Of a stretch of DNA of 64,000 bases, positions 46,701 to 54,760 are shown one piece after another (the stretch's first letter is position 1; every line of letters starts with the position of its first letter). The notes beneath the pieces were generated by a model that was given only the letters and a program-made list of their open reading frames with translations, was not told where the DNA came from and searched no databases. The stretch is from Paraburkholderia aromaticivorans (GTDB lineage Bacteria > Pseudomonadota > Gammaproteobacteria > Burkholderiales > Burkholderiaceae). Both the position numbers and the translations under genes were made by a program. The stretch covers positions 2,356,001-2,420,000 of the forward strand of contig NZ_CP051515.1 in NCBI RefSeq assembly GCF_012689525.1, given 5' to 3'.

Positions 46701-47160
46701 TGCCGTCGCCAAGCGATTTGGCGACATAACCCTCGTAGTAGTGAACGGCTTCCATCATCAGCGCGACGACTGGCTCGATCAGGCGCTGGGCTTCTTCCGG
46801 GTCCAGGTCGTGAACCAGCGCCGTGGACCCCGCCATGTCGGCAAATAGCGCCGTGACGGTCTTGCGCTCGCCGGCGATCCCGCCGCGGGCTTCCATGGCC
46901 GCCTGCTCGGCGCGGATGCGCTCGGCGAGGTGGTGTGGCGTGTAATGGATAGGCGCCGGGGACGGCTCTGAAGCGGAGCGTGACTGCACGGACGCCCCGG
47001 CGGGCCCGTCAGTCAACGACGCGCCGCATTCGCTGCAGAACTTGGCGGAAGGCCCCGCCTCGGCCCGACAGCGCGGACAGGTGCGTGCCAGCATGGCGCG
47101 GCATGCTTCACAGAAGCTGGCCCCAGCAGGATTCTCGAACCCGCACTTTGCGCAGCGCAT
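43702..47160 (-). CDS. zinc-ribbon/adenylate-cyclase/ATPase/TPR signalling protein
   Basis: An 1152-residue cytoplasmic signalling protein. Residues 1-50 hold four CxxC pairs (CAKCG, CEAC, CPRC, CSECG), a double zinc ribbon. Residues about 95-280 form a class III nucleotide cyclase with both metal Asp: TALFADMAGST and KSLGDGILALFGAP. A P-loop ATPase follows (IVAVAGEAGVGKSRLF near 325, with LLFEDLQWLDRETEAFLL as Walker B), then about 500 residues of tetratricopeptide-like repeats. This is the AAA/STAND-cyclase type common in proteobacteria. It could make cyclic nucleotide in response to a protein or ligand bound by the repeats. Short downstream gap to patatin. Confidence 0.9.
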   Translation of the reverse strand: MRCAKCGFENPAGASFCEACRAMLARTCPRCRAEAGPSAKFCSECGASLTDGPAGASVQSRSASEPSPAPIHYTPHHLAERIRAEQAAMEARGGIAGERKTVTALFADMAGSTALVHDLDPEEAQRLIEPVVALMMEAVHYYEGYVAKSLGDGILALFGAPIAHEDHPQRALYAALRMQHAMRRHGDRIRLEKGIPLQIRVGVHTGEVVVRSIRTDDLHTDYDPVGHTIHIASRMEGIAAPSSILVSESTHKLATGYFEFKALGATQVKGVPEPLVVYEVLGPGALRTRLQLSAHRGLARFVGRQIELDHLHAALEQTKEGRGQIVAVAGEAGVGKSRLFHEFKERSQGNRVLLETFSVSHGKAFAYLPLIELLKNYFQITARDDERQCREKVMGKALTLERSFEDLVPYLLFLLGVGERGSALAEMDPQIRRDRTIDAIIELLTRESLDQPIELLFEDLQWLDRETEAFLLSLIDRVVNSRILLLVNYRPEYQPVWERVGHCSQLRLEPLGPAEAQGLLSALLGDDPTLVPLKELILEKTEGNPFFMEEVVQTLVEEKSLLGEPGRFRIEHTPAALHIPTTVQGVLAARIDRLPVAEKDLLQALAVLGKEFSFSLVQRICGGPGAPTDDALRDLLARLEAAEFIYERPAFPEVEYSFKHALTQEVAGRSLLTERRSALHERAAQAIEALFPTRIADYWSELAHHYRLSGNIPKAVEYLHRTGQQALEHSAHLDAMRHLGAARELLEHLPDTLERAQQELTLLLSLGPALTAVRSYGAPEVAAAYTRALALCERIGETSKIFPVQLGLRTYYQLRAEYRTANELGERLLRMGRQVGKPALLVEAHLALGTSLFFQGDLEAARIHQEQALVFYLQERHDEQVYDHVIDPGVRALNFMAWTLWHQGYPDQSNKRSQEGLALARKYTGGSTLALTLAYTAQLHLFRGDVTLTRKYAEAVMSLATEQGMSFWLAWGTILRGWTLVQQGSRDEGIAQIREGLAGYRATGAEMGYSYFLALLADSYRQARETDAGLGAIDEAMAMVSRSGEHCFEAELHRIKGQLLLDASSDRIGHATRAEEAEGCFHQAIAVARRHGARSFELRAVSSLARLWQCQGKTADARQALSLVYGSLAEGFDTADMREAKALLDALALCER

Positions 47161-47485
47161 ACGATCTCTTCCCTTGTCCGGTGCCTGCTTCTAAACATTA
47201 GGCGCAGGACCCGGCTGCGACAAGAGGCGACCCGCCAGACCGTATCGTTAGTATCGTTAATTAGCCGACTAAGGGACTTCTTCCCGGTAGGCGCCATCGA
47301 GGCTGGCAATATTCCCATTAGCCATTTGCAACAGGTCTGGGGCTAGCCTATCTTGAATCACTGGACGGGATTGGCCGCGTTCGTTGAATCAAAGGCCAAT
47401 CGAAGCATCAGCCGGTCAATTCGAGCACGGATAGTCAGCCTTCGAGTGCCAAAGGAAGCGTTGACAACAGCAGGGAGACGCGGCT
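47161..47485. other. divergent promoter region with tandem 9-mer
   Basis: About 325 bases between divergent cyclase and AlkK-like genes. Two exact adjacent copies of GTATCGTTA lie at 47242-47259. Otherwise no gene or clear operator. Confidence 0.45.
47242..47259. repeat. tandem direct repeat GTATCGTTA x2
   Basis: Two exact abutting copies of the 9-mer (47242-47250 and 47251-47259) about 80 bases upstream of the cyclase gene. Possible activator site or replication slippage product. Confidence 0.4.
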
Positions 47486-49162
47486 ATGACGACACCGCTG
47501 CATGGACAGATGATGGACGTGCCGCTGATGGTTTCTTCGTTGCTGGCGCATGCGTCGCGTCACTTCGGCACGACGGAGATCGTGTCGAAGCGCATCGAGG
47601 GCGACGTGCATCGCTACACGTATCGCGACTGCGAGCGGCGCGCGAAGCAACTGGCGCAGGCGCTGATCGCGCTTGGCGTCGAAGCGGGCGACCGGATCGG
47701 CACGCTCGCATGGAACGGCTACCGGCACCTGGAGACGTACTACGGCACAACAGGCTTCGGCGCCATCTGCCACACGATCAATCCGCGGCTCTTTCCCGAC
47801 CAGATCGCCTATATCGTCAATCACGCCGACGACAGCTATGTACTGTTCGACATCACGTTCGCGCCGCTCGTCGACATGCTTGCGCCGCAATGCCCAAACG
47901 TGCTCGGCTGGATTGCAATGACGGACGACGCGCATAGGCCACGCATGTCGACGGCCGCATCGAGCTACGAAGCGTTGCTCATGGCGAAGGACGGTGATTT
48001 CGACTGGCCGCTCATCGACGAGCGAAGCGCATCGAATCTTTGCTACACGTCGGGCACGACGGGCAATCCGAAGGGCACGCTGTATTCGCATCGCTCCACT
48101 GTGCTGCATGCGTTAGGCGCATCGCTGCCCGATGCGATGGGCCTGTCCGCGCGCGATTCCGTGCTGCCCGTCGTGCCGATGTTCCATGTGAACGCGTGGG
48201 GCATTCCGCATGCCGCGCCGCTAACTGGCGCGAAGCTGGTCTTCCCCGGCAAGGACCTCGACGGCAAGTCGCTCTACGAGCTGATGGAAGCCGAACGCGT
48301 CACGTGTTCGGCGGGCGTGCCGACCGTGTGGCTCGGGCTGCTCAACTACGTGCGCGAAGCGGGCGTGCGGTTCTCGTCGCTGGAGCGCACGATAATCGGC
48401 GGCTCGGCGTGCCCGCCCGCGATGCTCAGAATGTTCAAGGACGACTACGGCGTCGAGGCCATCCACGGGTGGGGCATGACGGAGATGTCGCCGCTCGGTA
48501 CGCTTGCAAGACTCAACTGGGAGCAGACGCAGCGCTCGCCCGACGAGCAGCGCAGGCTGCTCGAGAAGCAGGGACATGTGATGTACGGGGTCGACATGAA
48601 GATTATCGGCGACGGCGGGCGCGAATTGCCGTGGGACGGCGTCGCGTTCGGCGATCTGCATGTGCGCGGGCCGTGGGTGATCGACCGCTATTTCCGCCAC
48701 GATGCGTCGCCGCTCGTCGATGGCTGGTTTCCGACCGGTGACGTCGCCACGATCGATCGCGACGGCTTCATGCGCATCACCGATCGCAGCAAGGACCTGA
48801 TCAAGTCCGGCTGCGAGTGGATCAGTTCGATCGACATCGAGAACGTGGCGGTCGCCCATCCCGCGGTGGCGGAAGCGGCGTGCATTGCCTGCGCGCATCC
48901 CATGTGGTCGGAGCGGCCGCTGCTGGTGGTCGTCAAGCGTCCCGATAGCGATGTGACCCAGGACGAGTTGCGTGGATTCTACGAAGGCAAGGTCGCCAAG
49001 TGGTGGATCCCCGACGATGTCGTCTTCGTCGACGAGTTGCCGCACACCGCAACCGGAAAGCTGCATAAGCTGAAGTTGCGCGAGCAGTTCCGCGATTACG
49101 TATTGCCGACGGCACGCAAAGTTCAGAACTGTCCCTTGACCGCTCGGCCGACGGGCGGTTAG
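47486..49162 (+). CDS. AlkK-like medium-chain acyl-CoA synthetase
   Basis: A 558-residue adenylate-forming enzyme that activates fatty acids as CoA thioesters. GGGAGACGCG lies before the ATG. The N-terminal stretch [23 protein letters not shown] closely resembles AlkK. Signatures: [17 protein letters not shown] near residues 190-206, [11 protein letters not shown] near 327-337, [12 protein letters not shown] near 413-424 and [10 protein letters not shown] with the catalytic Lys near 525. No membrane helix. It shares the area with AlkJ- and AlkH-like dehydrogenases at 50.9-54.1 kb, consistent with an alcohol-aldehyde-acid-CoA route, but is not contiguous with them. Confidence 0.92.
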   Translation: MTTPLHGQMMDVPLMVSSLLAHASRHFGTTEIVSKRIEGDVHRYTYRDCERRAKQLAQALIALGVEAGDRIGTLAWNGYRHLETYYGTTGFGAICHTINPRLFPDQIAYIVNHADDSYVLFDITFAPLVDMLAPQCPNVLGWIAMTDDAHRPRMSTAASSYEALLMAKDGDFDWPLIDERSASNLCYTSGTTGNPKGTLYSHRSTVLHALGASLPDAMGLSARDSVLPVVPMFHVNAWGIPHAAPLTGAKLVFPGKDLDGKSLYELMEAERVTCSAGVPTVWLGLLNYVREAGVRFSSLERTIIGGSACPPAMLRMFKDDYGVEAIHGWGMTEMSPLGTLARLNWEQTQRSPDEQRRLLEKQGHVMYGVDMKIIGDGGRELPWDGVAFGDLHVRGPWVIDRYFRHDASPLVDGWFPTGDVATIDRDGFMRITDRSKDLIKSGCEWISSIDIENVAVAHPAVAEAACIACAHPMWSERPLLVVVKRPDSDVTQDELRGFYEGKVAKWWIPDDVVFVDELPHTATGKLHKLKLREQFRDYVLPTARKVQNCPLTARPTGG

Positions 49163-49280
49163 TACTAGCCTGGAAGATGCGGTAAAGCAGTGGACTGGCT
49201 GGCGCGAATCTCCGAAGTCAGAATTGCCGGCGCTCTGCGCGTCTTTACCTCTGTGCTGTCGCAACGAAATGAGGTCCGCT

Positions 49281-49766
49281 ATGCAATTGTCCGCCGTCAC
49301 AATCGTCAAGCCCGAAACGACTAACTTCATCCTCGGGCAAACCCATTTCATCAAATCCGTCGAGGATATTCACGAGGCAATGGTCGGCACCGTGCCGGGC
49401 ATCAAGTTCGGCCTGGCATTTTGCGAGGCTTCCGGCAAGCGCCTCGTACGCCGGTCCGGCACCGATGAGGGCATGGTCGAGATGGCTTGCAAAAACGCGA
49501 TGAGCGTCGCCGCCGGCCACAGCTTCCTTGTTTTTCTGGGGGACGGCTTTTACCCGGTCAACGTGCTGAACGCGATCAAAGCAGTGCCCGAGGTATGCCG
49601 GATCTTCTGTGCGACAGCGAACCCCGTCGAGGTGTTGATCGCCGAAACGGACCAGGGCCGTGGCATCGTCGGCGTGATCGACGGATTCTCGCCGCTCGGC
49701 GTCGAAAACGAGGAGGACGTGCAATGGCGCAAGGATCTGTTGCGCACGATCGGTTACAAGCTTTAG
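49281..49766 (+). CDS. adenosine-specific kinase (COG1839)
   Basis: A 161-residue protein of the adenosine-specific kinase family (DUF355), best known from archaea. The ATG at 49281 follows GAGG; the earlier ATG is unsupported. Characteristic blocks are TIVKPETTNFILGQTHFIKSVEDIHEA in the N-terminal third, CEASGKRLVRRSGTDEGMVEMACKNA, and VIAETDQGRGIVGVIDG-type sequence (ETDQGRGIVGVIDGFSP). It would phosphorylate adenosine to AMP. It is 50 bases upstream of an Ap4A phosphorylase-like gene, so both may recycle adenine nucleotides. Presence in a proteobacterium is uncommon but not unique. Confidence 0.88.
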   Translation: MQLSAVTIVKPETTNFILGQTHFIKSVEDIHEAMVGTVPGIKFGLAFCEASGKRLVRRSGTDEGMVEMACKNAMSVAAGHSFLVFLGDGFYPVNVLNAIKAVPEVCRIFCATANPVEVLIAETDQGRGIVGVIDGFSPLGVENEEDVQWRKDLLRTIGYKL

Positions 49767-49815
49767 CAGCAATCGACGATCGTGCTCAATCACGAATTTA
49801 TCTCCCCAACGAACC

Positions 49816-50739
49816 ATGGAAAATCGACGCCTTGCACCGGGAACCCTGTGGCCTGCCATGCTGCGCCAGGCGGAGCACGCGCTGCGCTGCGGCGCGCTGC
49901 AGCAGATCGAGACCGTTCAGGCGGTGATCGAAAGCGGCGGCATCCGCTTTGTCGTGCGGCAGGTGTCGAGCCTGACCCGCAAGGAGCAGCAGCGCCGGCA
50001 AACGCAAAAGCTTCATGAGGGGGAGCGCCCATTGGCGAATCCATTCCTGCCCTACGAGCCGGATCTCTTTGTTGCCGATATCTCAGACACGCATCTGGCC
50101 TTGCTCAACAAGTTCAATGTCATCGACAATCATCTGCTGATCGTTACCCGTGATTTTGAAGCGCAGGACGCGCTCCTCGACCTGGCCGACTTCGAGTCGC
50201 TGATTGCCTGCATGGCCGAGTTCGACGGCATCGGTTTCTACAATGCAGGCGCGGCCGCGGGCGCGAGTCAGGCGCACAAGCATCTGCAAATCGTGCCGTT
50301 GCCGCTGGGCGACTCTGAACCGCCGGTCCCCATCGAGTCCATTCTGGCAACCACGCTCCTCGATGGTCTGGCGCAAACCGTACCAGGCCTGCCATTCCGG
50401 CATGCGTTCGCGCGTCTCGAGCCCGGCGCCGCGATCTCCGTGGATGCGGCGCAGCCGGTCCTCTCCTGCTATCGCGCACTGCTCGAAGCCGCCGGCGTCC
50501 GACCAGTCGAGGTCAGCGGTGAACTTCATCAATCGGCGCCATACAACCTGCTCGTTACACGCCGATGGATGCTGCTCGTGCCGAGGTCAGAAGAGCGTGT
50601 CGAGGGCGTATCGATCAACGCACTGGGATTCGCCGGGTCGCTCTTCGTGCGCGACGCGGCGCAGATGAAAGCGATCGAGCGGCTCGGCCCGATGGCCGCG
50701 CTGCAGCGCGTCACGATGCCCGCTAGCGCTCGGCGATAG
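49816..50739 (+). CDS. ATP adenylyltransferase / Ap4A phosphorylase-like protein
   Basis: A 307-residue HIT-superfamily enzyme related to yeast APA1/APA2, which cleaves diadenosine tetraphosphate with phosphate to ADP and ATP. The transferase motif QAHKHLQIVPL near residues 154-164 has the H-x-H-x-Q nucleophile arrangement. NVIDNHLLIVTRDFE comes before it, and a C-terminal DUF4922-like domain (ELHQSAPYNLLVTRRWMLLVPRS) follows. No good ribosome binding site; the ATG is the only plausible one. It is downstream of the adenosine kinase gene with a 49-base gap. Two hairpins follow its stop. Confidence 0.88.
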   Translation: MENRRLAPGTLWPAMLRQAEHALRCGALQQIETVQAVIESGGIRFVVRQVSSLTRKEQQRRQTQKLHEGERPLANPFLPYEPDLFVADISDTHLALLNKFNVIDNHLLIVTRDFEAQDALLDLADFESLIACMAEFDGIGFYNAGAAAGASQAHKHLQIVPLPLGDSEPPVPIESILATTLLDGLAQTVPGLPFRHAFARLEPGAAISVDAAQPVLSCYRALLEAAGVRPVEVSGELHQSAPYNLLVTRRWMLLVPRSEERVEGVSINALGFAGSLFVRDAAQMKAIERLGPMAALQRVTMPASARR

Positions 50740-50801
50740 CGCGTCCACACCTATTGTGAGTGCACTAATGCTGCCAAGGTTGGGTTGCGAGGAGTTGCGG
50801 C

Positions 50802-50834
50802 GCAAAGTGCGCGAGCCCTAAGTCCGCACTTTGC
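50802..50834. terminator. perfect hairpin between convergent genes
   Basis: Ten-base perfect arms GCAAAGTGCG (50802-50811) and CGCACTTTGC (50825-50834) around a 13-base loop, between the Ap4A phosphorylase stop (50739) and the aldehyde dehydrogenase stop (50911). No T-run follows on either strand. Likely a bidirectional transcription stop. Confidence 0.45.
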
Positions 50835-50865
50835 AGAAGCGCTATCGACAACAGCAAAGTGAGAG

Positions 50866-50901
50866 ATCCCGCTCCGCCTCGGCACAAGCGCGAGCGGGGA
50901 T
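50866..50901. terminator. second GC-rich hairpin with short T-run
   Basis: Arms CCCGCTC (50868-50874) and GAGCGGG (50892-50898), flanked by GAT/ATC, followed on the plus strand by GATTTG. It is weaker than the first but, with the T-run, is closer to an intrinsic terminator for the phosphorylase gene. Confidence 0.4.
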
Positions 50902-50910
50902 TTGTCGAGA

Positions 50911-52422
50911 TCAAACCCCGATCCGGAACAGCACCGACTTCTCCTGCGTATATTCATCCAGCCACTTCTCTCCGAATTCACGCCCAAGCCCGGACCGCTT
51001 ATATCCACCAAACGGCGCGTCCATCAACGAATACAGGCCACCGTTGATCACCACACCGCCGGTGCGCAAACGCAGCGCCATGTCATAAGCCTTCGCCGGG
51101 TCGCGCGAATGAATGCCGCCATACAGGCCATATCGACTGTCATTGGCAATCCGCACCGCTTCTTCGTCACTATCGAAGCCGATCACGCTGGCCACTGGAC
51201 CGAAGATCTCCTCCTGGGCGATCGACATATCGTTCGTCACGCCGTCGAAAATCGTCACGTCGTAGAAAAACCCTTTATCCAGATGCGCCGGCCGCCGTCC
51301 CCCGGCCACGAGCCGCGCGCCCTCGTCCTGCCCCTGTTGCACGAAGCGTTCGACGCGGCTACGCGCCGCTTCCCGGATCAACGGTCCGACCACGGTGCCT
51401 GCCGCCGCCGGATCGCCAACGCTCAACTGCTGTGCTATCGCGCGCATGGTTTCGACATACGCGGGACGAATGGCGTTGTGCACGATATGACGTGTGGCTA
51501 ATGCACAGCCTTGGCCACAATGCGTCGACACCTGAAACACGCCCTCCATCGCCGCTTTCTGCACATCGGCATCTTCCCGGACGATCAGCGCCGACTTCCC
51601 GCCGAGTTCGAGCAACGTCTTCTTGATGGTCGGCGCGCCTTGCGCAAGAATCGCCGCTCCCACCTGCTCCGAACCCGTGAACGTCACCATATCGACGCGC
51701 GCATCCGCGGTCATCATCTGCGCGACGTCGGCATTGCCGGTGACGATGTTCAGCACGCCGCTCGGCAAGCCTGCTTCCTGAGCCGCCTCGCCGAACAGCA
51801 GCGCGGAAAACGGCGTGTGCGGCGACGGTTTGAGCACGACCGTATTACCGGCCAGCAAAGCCGGAAACAGCTTGGCAAGGTTGGTGAGAAATGGTGCGTT
51901 GAACGGCGTGATCGCCGACACCACGCCGATCGCTTCACGCACCACGACGCCACTGCCGATCAGTTGCGCACCCGCTGGATCGAAAGGATTGAGCGCGGTC
52001 GTAATCGGCAGATGGCGGGCTGTTTGATTCAGCGAGCGCTCGATCGCGGTTTCGACGATCTTCATCGGCGACGCGAACATCATGGTTTCGGCCAGTGCGC
52101 GCGTTGCCCCGGCTTCGACGATCTGCAACGCCTTGATGCGATCGGCCCGCGCGAGCAACGCGGCATGCATGCGCCGCATGAAGCCGGCGCGCTCGGCTGG
52201 CGACATGCCCGGCCACGGCCCGCGGTCGAATGCTTCACGCGCGGCGGCGAGCGCTGCTTCGGCTTCGACCAGTCCGCCAACCGGCGCTTCGCCGATCACC
52301 TCCTCGGTGGCCGGATTCAGTATGGCTTCACGCTCGCCGCTGTGCGGCGTGACCCACGCGCCGCCGATAAAGAGCCGCGTCTGTTCGGTAAATTGCTTCG
52401 GCAGTGCCGCAAAATCATTCAT
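50911..52422 (-). CDS. aldehyde dehydrogenase (AlkH-like)
   Basis: A 503-residue NAD(P)-dependent aldehyde dehydrogenase. GGAGACATCG precedes the ATG. Catalytic Glu in LLELGGKSALIV, catalytic Cys in HCGQGCALATRHIVH, and the NAD-binding VTFTGSEQVG are all present, with FDRGPWPGMSPAERAGFMRRMH in the N-terminal region and NGGLYSLMDAPFGGYKRSGLGREFG at the end. It oxidises an aldehyde to the acid. The GMC alcohol dehydrogenase gene lies 58 bases upstream on the same strand, so alcohol-to-acid oxidation in one operon is likely. Confidence 0.93.
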   Translation of the reverse strand: MNDFAALPKQFTEQTRLFIGGAWVTPHSGEREAILNPATEEVIGEAPVGGLVEAEAALAAAREAFDRGPWPGMSPAERAGFMRRMHAALLARADRIKALQIVEAGATRALAETMMFASPMKIVETAIERSLNQTARHLPITTALNPFDPAGAQLIGSGVVVREAIGVVSAITPFNAPFLTNLAKLFPALLAGNTVVLKPSPHTPFSALLFGEAAQEAGLPSGVLNIVTGNADVAQMMTADARVDMVTFTGSEQVGAAILAQGAPTIKKTLLELGGKSALIVREDADVQKAAMEGVFQVSTHCGQGCALATRHIVHNAIRPAYVETMRAIAQQLSVGDPAAAGTVVGPLIREAARSRVERFVQQGQDEGARLVAGGRRPAHLDKGFFYDVTIFDGVTNDMSIAQEEIFGPVASVIGFDSDEEAVRIANDSRYGLYGGIHSRDPAKAYDMALRLRTGGVVINGGLYSLMDAPFGGYKRSGLGREFGEKWLDEYTQEKSVLFRIGV

Positions 52423-52480
52423 TCGATGTCTCCGTCCAAGTCTCTGTCAGATGGCGATAGCCGTGGCAACACGGCCACCG

Positions 52481-54082
52481 TCATTGCTCGCCGAGTATTA
52501 GTTCAGCCGCGCGCATGCCGATCGCCATGGCCGGCGCATTGGTATTGCCCGCGATCAGCGTCGGCATGATCGACGTATCGACCACGCGCAAGCGTTCCAC
52601 GCCGCGCACCCGCAGTGTGGTATCGACAACTGCGGCGTCGCTGTTGCCCATCTGGCAAGTGCCTGATACGTGAAAGGCGGTCGAACCGAATTTGAAGTAC
52701 GCGTCGACCAGTTCCTCATCGGACGTGAAGGCGGGACCCGGCGCGGTCTCCTCGGTGAAATGACCACCGAGCGCCGGCTGGCGCAGCATGCTGCGAATCA
52801 GCCGGATCAGCTCCACGCTGTGGCGGCGGTCCTGTTCGGTGTCGAGATAGTTGGCGTCGATAGCGAGCGGCGCAGCGGGATCCGCCGACGTGATGCTTAC
52901 ACTGCCCAGGCTCTGGGGATGGGTCAGATAGGCCACCCAGGTCATGCCGGGTTGCGTATCGATCGCGATCTTGCCATCCTTCACGGTCAGCGAATACAGA
53001 CCGACGCCGATCTCCGCGTTCGGGCGCGTCAGCTCCGGATTGGTTTTGACGAACGCGCAGACCTCGTGTGCCGCATGTGTCATCGGGCCCGCGCCACGCA
53101 ACTGGTAGCGGAACATGTTGGCGACAAGCGGCCAGCCGCGAAACTGGCGGTTCAGACTGCCGCCCGTGACGCGCGCGCTCAGCATCACCGGCCGGTGTTC
53201 GCGCAGGTTGCGGCCTACTGCGGGCACGTCGGCCACCACCTCGATGCCGAGTTCGCGCAATTGCTTGCCGTCGCCGATACCTGAGAGCTGAAGCAACTTT
53301 GGCGAGTTCAACGCGCCCGCGCTCACTAGCACTTCCTGGCGGGCATTGACCGTCAGCACGGCGCCCTCGGCCGTGCGCAGCGACACCCCCGTGGCGCGCT
53401 TGCCGCTGAAATTGATCCGCTCGACCTCGACCCCGGTGCGGATGTCGAGATTTGCACGACCGCGTACGGGATCGAGAAACGCCTTGGCCGCGCTCCAGCG
53501 GCGCCCGCGCCAGATGGTTCGCGGCTGGTAGCCGATCGCCGCATCCGCCGCGCCATTGATATCCCCGACGCGCGGCACGCCGCTCTGCCCTGCCGCCTCG
53601 ATCACCGCCTCGCAAAGCGGATCGCCCGATGGATGCATCGACACTTTCAGCGGACCGCCGGCACCGCGCCATTGCGCCTCGCCGAGTTCGTGATCTTCCA
53701 TGTTCTTGAAGCAACGGCCCATGTCGGCCCAGCCCCAGCCGGTGCAACCCGCCGCTTCCCAGTCGTCGTAATCCTGCGGATGGCCGCGCAGATACACCAT
53801 GCCGTTGACCGAACTCGAGCCGCCGAGCGTGCGCCCTTTCAACCAGTCTTCCGAGCCGCCGCCGCTGCGCTGGGTGGCCCGATAGCTCCAGACGAGCGGG
53901 CCGCCCGGGCTCAGTATCTTGCCGATGCCGCGCGGCATGTGAATCAGCGCGCTGCGATCCGGCGGTCCACTTTCGAGCAGCAGCACGGATACGCCCGAAT
54001 CCGCCGACAAACGATTGGCCAGCACACAGCCCGCCGAGCCTGCTCCGACAATCACATAGTCGTAATGCTCACGAAAAGCCAT
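52481..54082 (-). CDS. GMC-family alcohol dehydrogenase (AlkJ-like)
   Basis: A 533-residue FAD-dependent glucose-methanol-choline oxidoreductase. The ATG at 54082 follows AGGAAG; the ATG at 54106 is less supported. DYVIVGAGSAGCVLANRL near residues 7-24 binds FAD. GRTLGGSSSVNGMVYLRGHPQDYDDWE and LVSAGALNSPKLLQLSGIG are GMC signatures, and the catalytic His is in STAFHVSGTCQMGN near the end, followed by AGNTNAPAMAIGMRAAE. It is close to AlkJ, a membrane-associated long-chain alcohol dehydrogenase that feeds quinone. It is first in an operon with the aldehyde dehydrogenase and divergent from the DUF1302 operon. Confidence 0.92.
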   Translation of the reverse strand: MAFREHYDYVIVGAGSAGCVLANRLSADSGVSVLLLESGPPDRSALIHMPRGIGKILSPGGPLVWSYRATQRSGGGSEDWLKGRTLGGSSSVNGMVYLRGHPQDYDDWEAAGCTGWGWADMGRCFKNMEDHELGEAQWRGAGGPLKVSMHPSGDPLCEAVIEAAGQSGVPRVGDINGAADAAIGYQPRTIWRGRRWSAAKAFLDPVRGRANLDIRTGVEVERINFSGKRATGVSLRTAEGAVLTVNARQEVLVSAGALNSPKLLQLSGIGDGKQLRELGIEVVADVPAVGRNLREHRPVMLSARVTGGSLNRQFRGWPLVANMFRYQLRGAGPMTHAAHEVCAFVKTNPELTRPNAEIGVGLYSLTVKDGKIAIDTQPGMTWVAYLTHPQSLGSVSITSADPAAPLAIDANYLDTEQDRRHSVELIRLIRSMLRQPALGGHFTEETAPGPAFTSDEELVDAYFKFGSTAFHVSGTCQMGNSDAAVVDTTLRVRGVERLRVVDTSIMPTLIAGNTNAPAMAIGMRAAELILGEQ

Positions 54083-54172
54083 CGATTCTTCCTGTGACGA
54101 GTTCACGGGTTTTGTCCGTCGCCGACGGCGTTGCGCTTTCGAACGCCGCAGCCAATTTTCGAGAGATTATGA

Positions 54173-54191
54173 ACACATATTTAAAATGTGT
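54173..54191. promoter_or_regulatory. palindrome upstream of GMC gene
   Basis: Arms ACACAT (54173-54178) and ATGTGT (54186-54191) separated by 7 AT-rich bases, 91 bases upstream of the GMC start codon. Its form suits a GntR- or TetR-type operator. Confidence 0.4.
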
Positions 54192-54561
54192 CTCTTATTT
54201 GCCCCTGCCTCCAGGGTATCTCTGGATAGTGCCTATGATCGACGCCCGAAAGGCCGGGTAACCCCTGATAGCGGATAAGTTGAACAGGTTCGATTCTGGT
54301 GATCAATTTAAGAAACAGCCAGTGGACGGTCCGACTGGCCAGCGTTATCTCCCGATAGTCAAGCATGCAATCCCACCCTTCATTTCAGTCCCAGCCGGCT
54401 ATTCCACGCGTCGAAACCCCCGGTGCCATGCGCCGGGCCGTGCTCAGCCCGTCGCGACCTGATCCTGCACCCTATCGGATCTTGTCCTCGTCGACAGCAT
54501 GGATATGAACATCTTCTGTGTTTTTGTTTCGAATAAGGGAAAACGAGAGAATCGGAGCCAA

Positions 54562-54579
54562 AATTCTATCTATAGAATT
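54562..54579. promoter_or_regulatory. palindrome upstream of DUF1302 gene
   Basis: Perfect 7-base arms AATTCTA (54562-54568) and TAGAATT (54573-54579) around TCTA, about 180 bases upstream of the DUF1302 start. The AT-rich sequence stands out from GC-rich surroundings. Candidate operator for the operon that follows. Confidence 0.42.
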
Positions 54580-54760
54580 CAATTCCGAATCCAGGTGAAT
54601 CCAAAAAGTCCCGACGAGCAGACTGCACAGAGTTGAACACTGTGTCTAATTCCCTGGGCGGCAGCGTGGAACCCACGAGGCCAGCAGCACCGTGCCGTCG
54701 CCAGCGTCAAAGAAAAACCCAGCCCCACCAGGGAGCCACGGAGACAAGGAGATGAAGGGA

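Larger units (their letters stand above)
54083..54760. other. divergent control region between GMC and DUF1302 operons
   Basis: About 680 bases, clearly more AT-rich than the flanking operons. It contains two strong palindromes (54173-54191 and 54562-54579) and no recognisable gene. It should hold the promoters of both divergent operons and is the place to look for a shared regulator's binding sites. The regulator itself is not encoded in this window. Confidence 0.6.
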
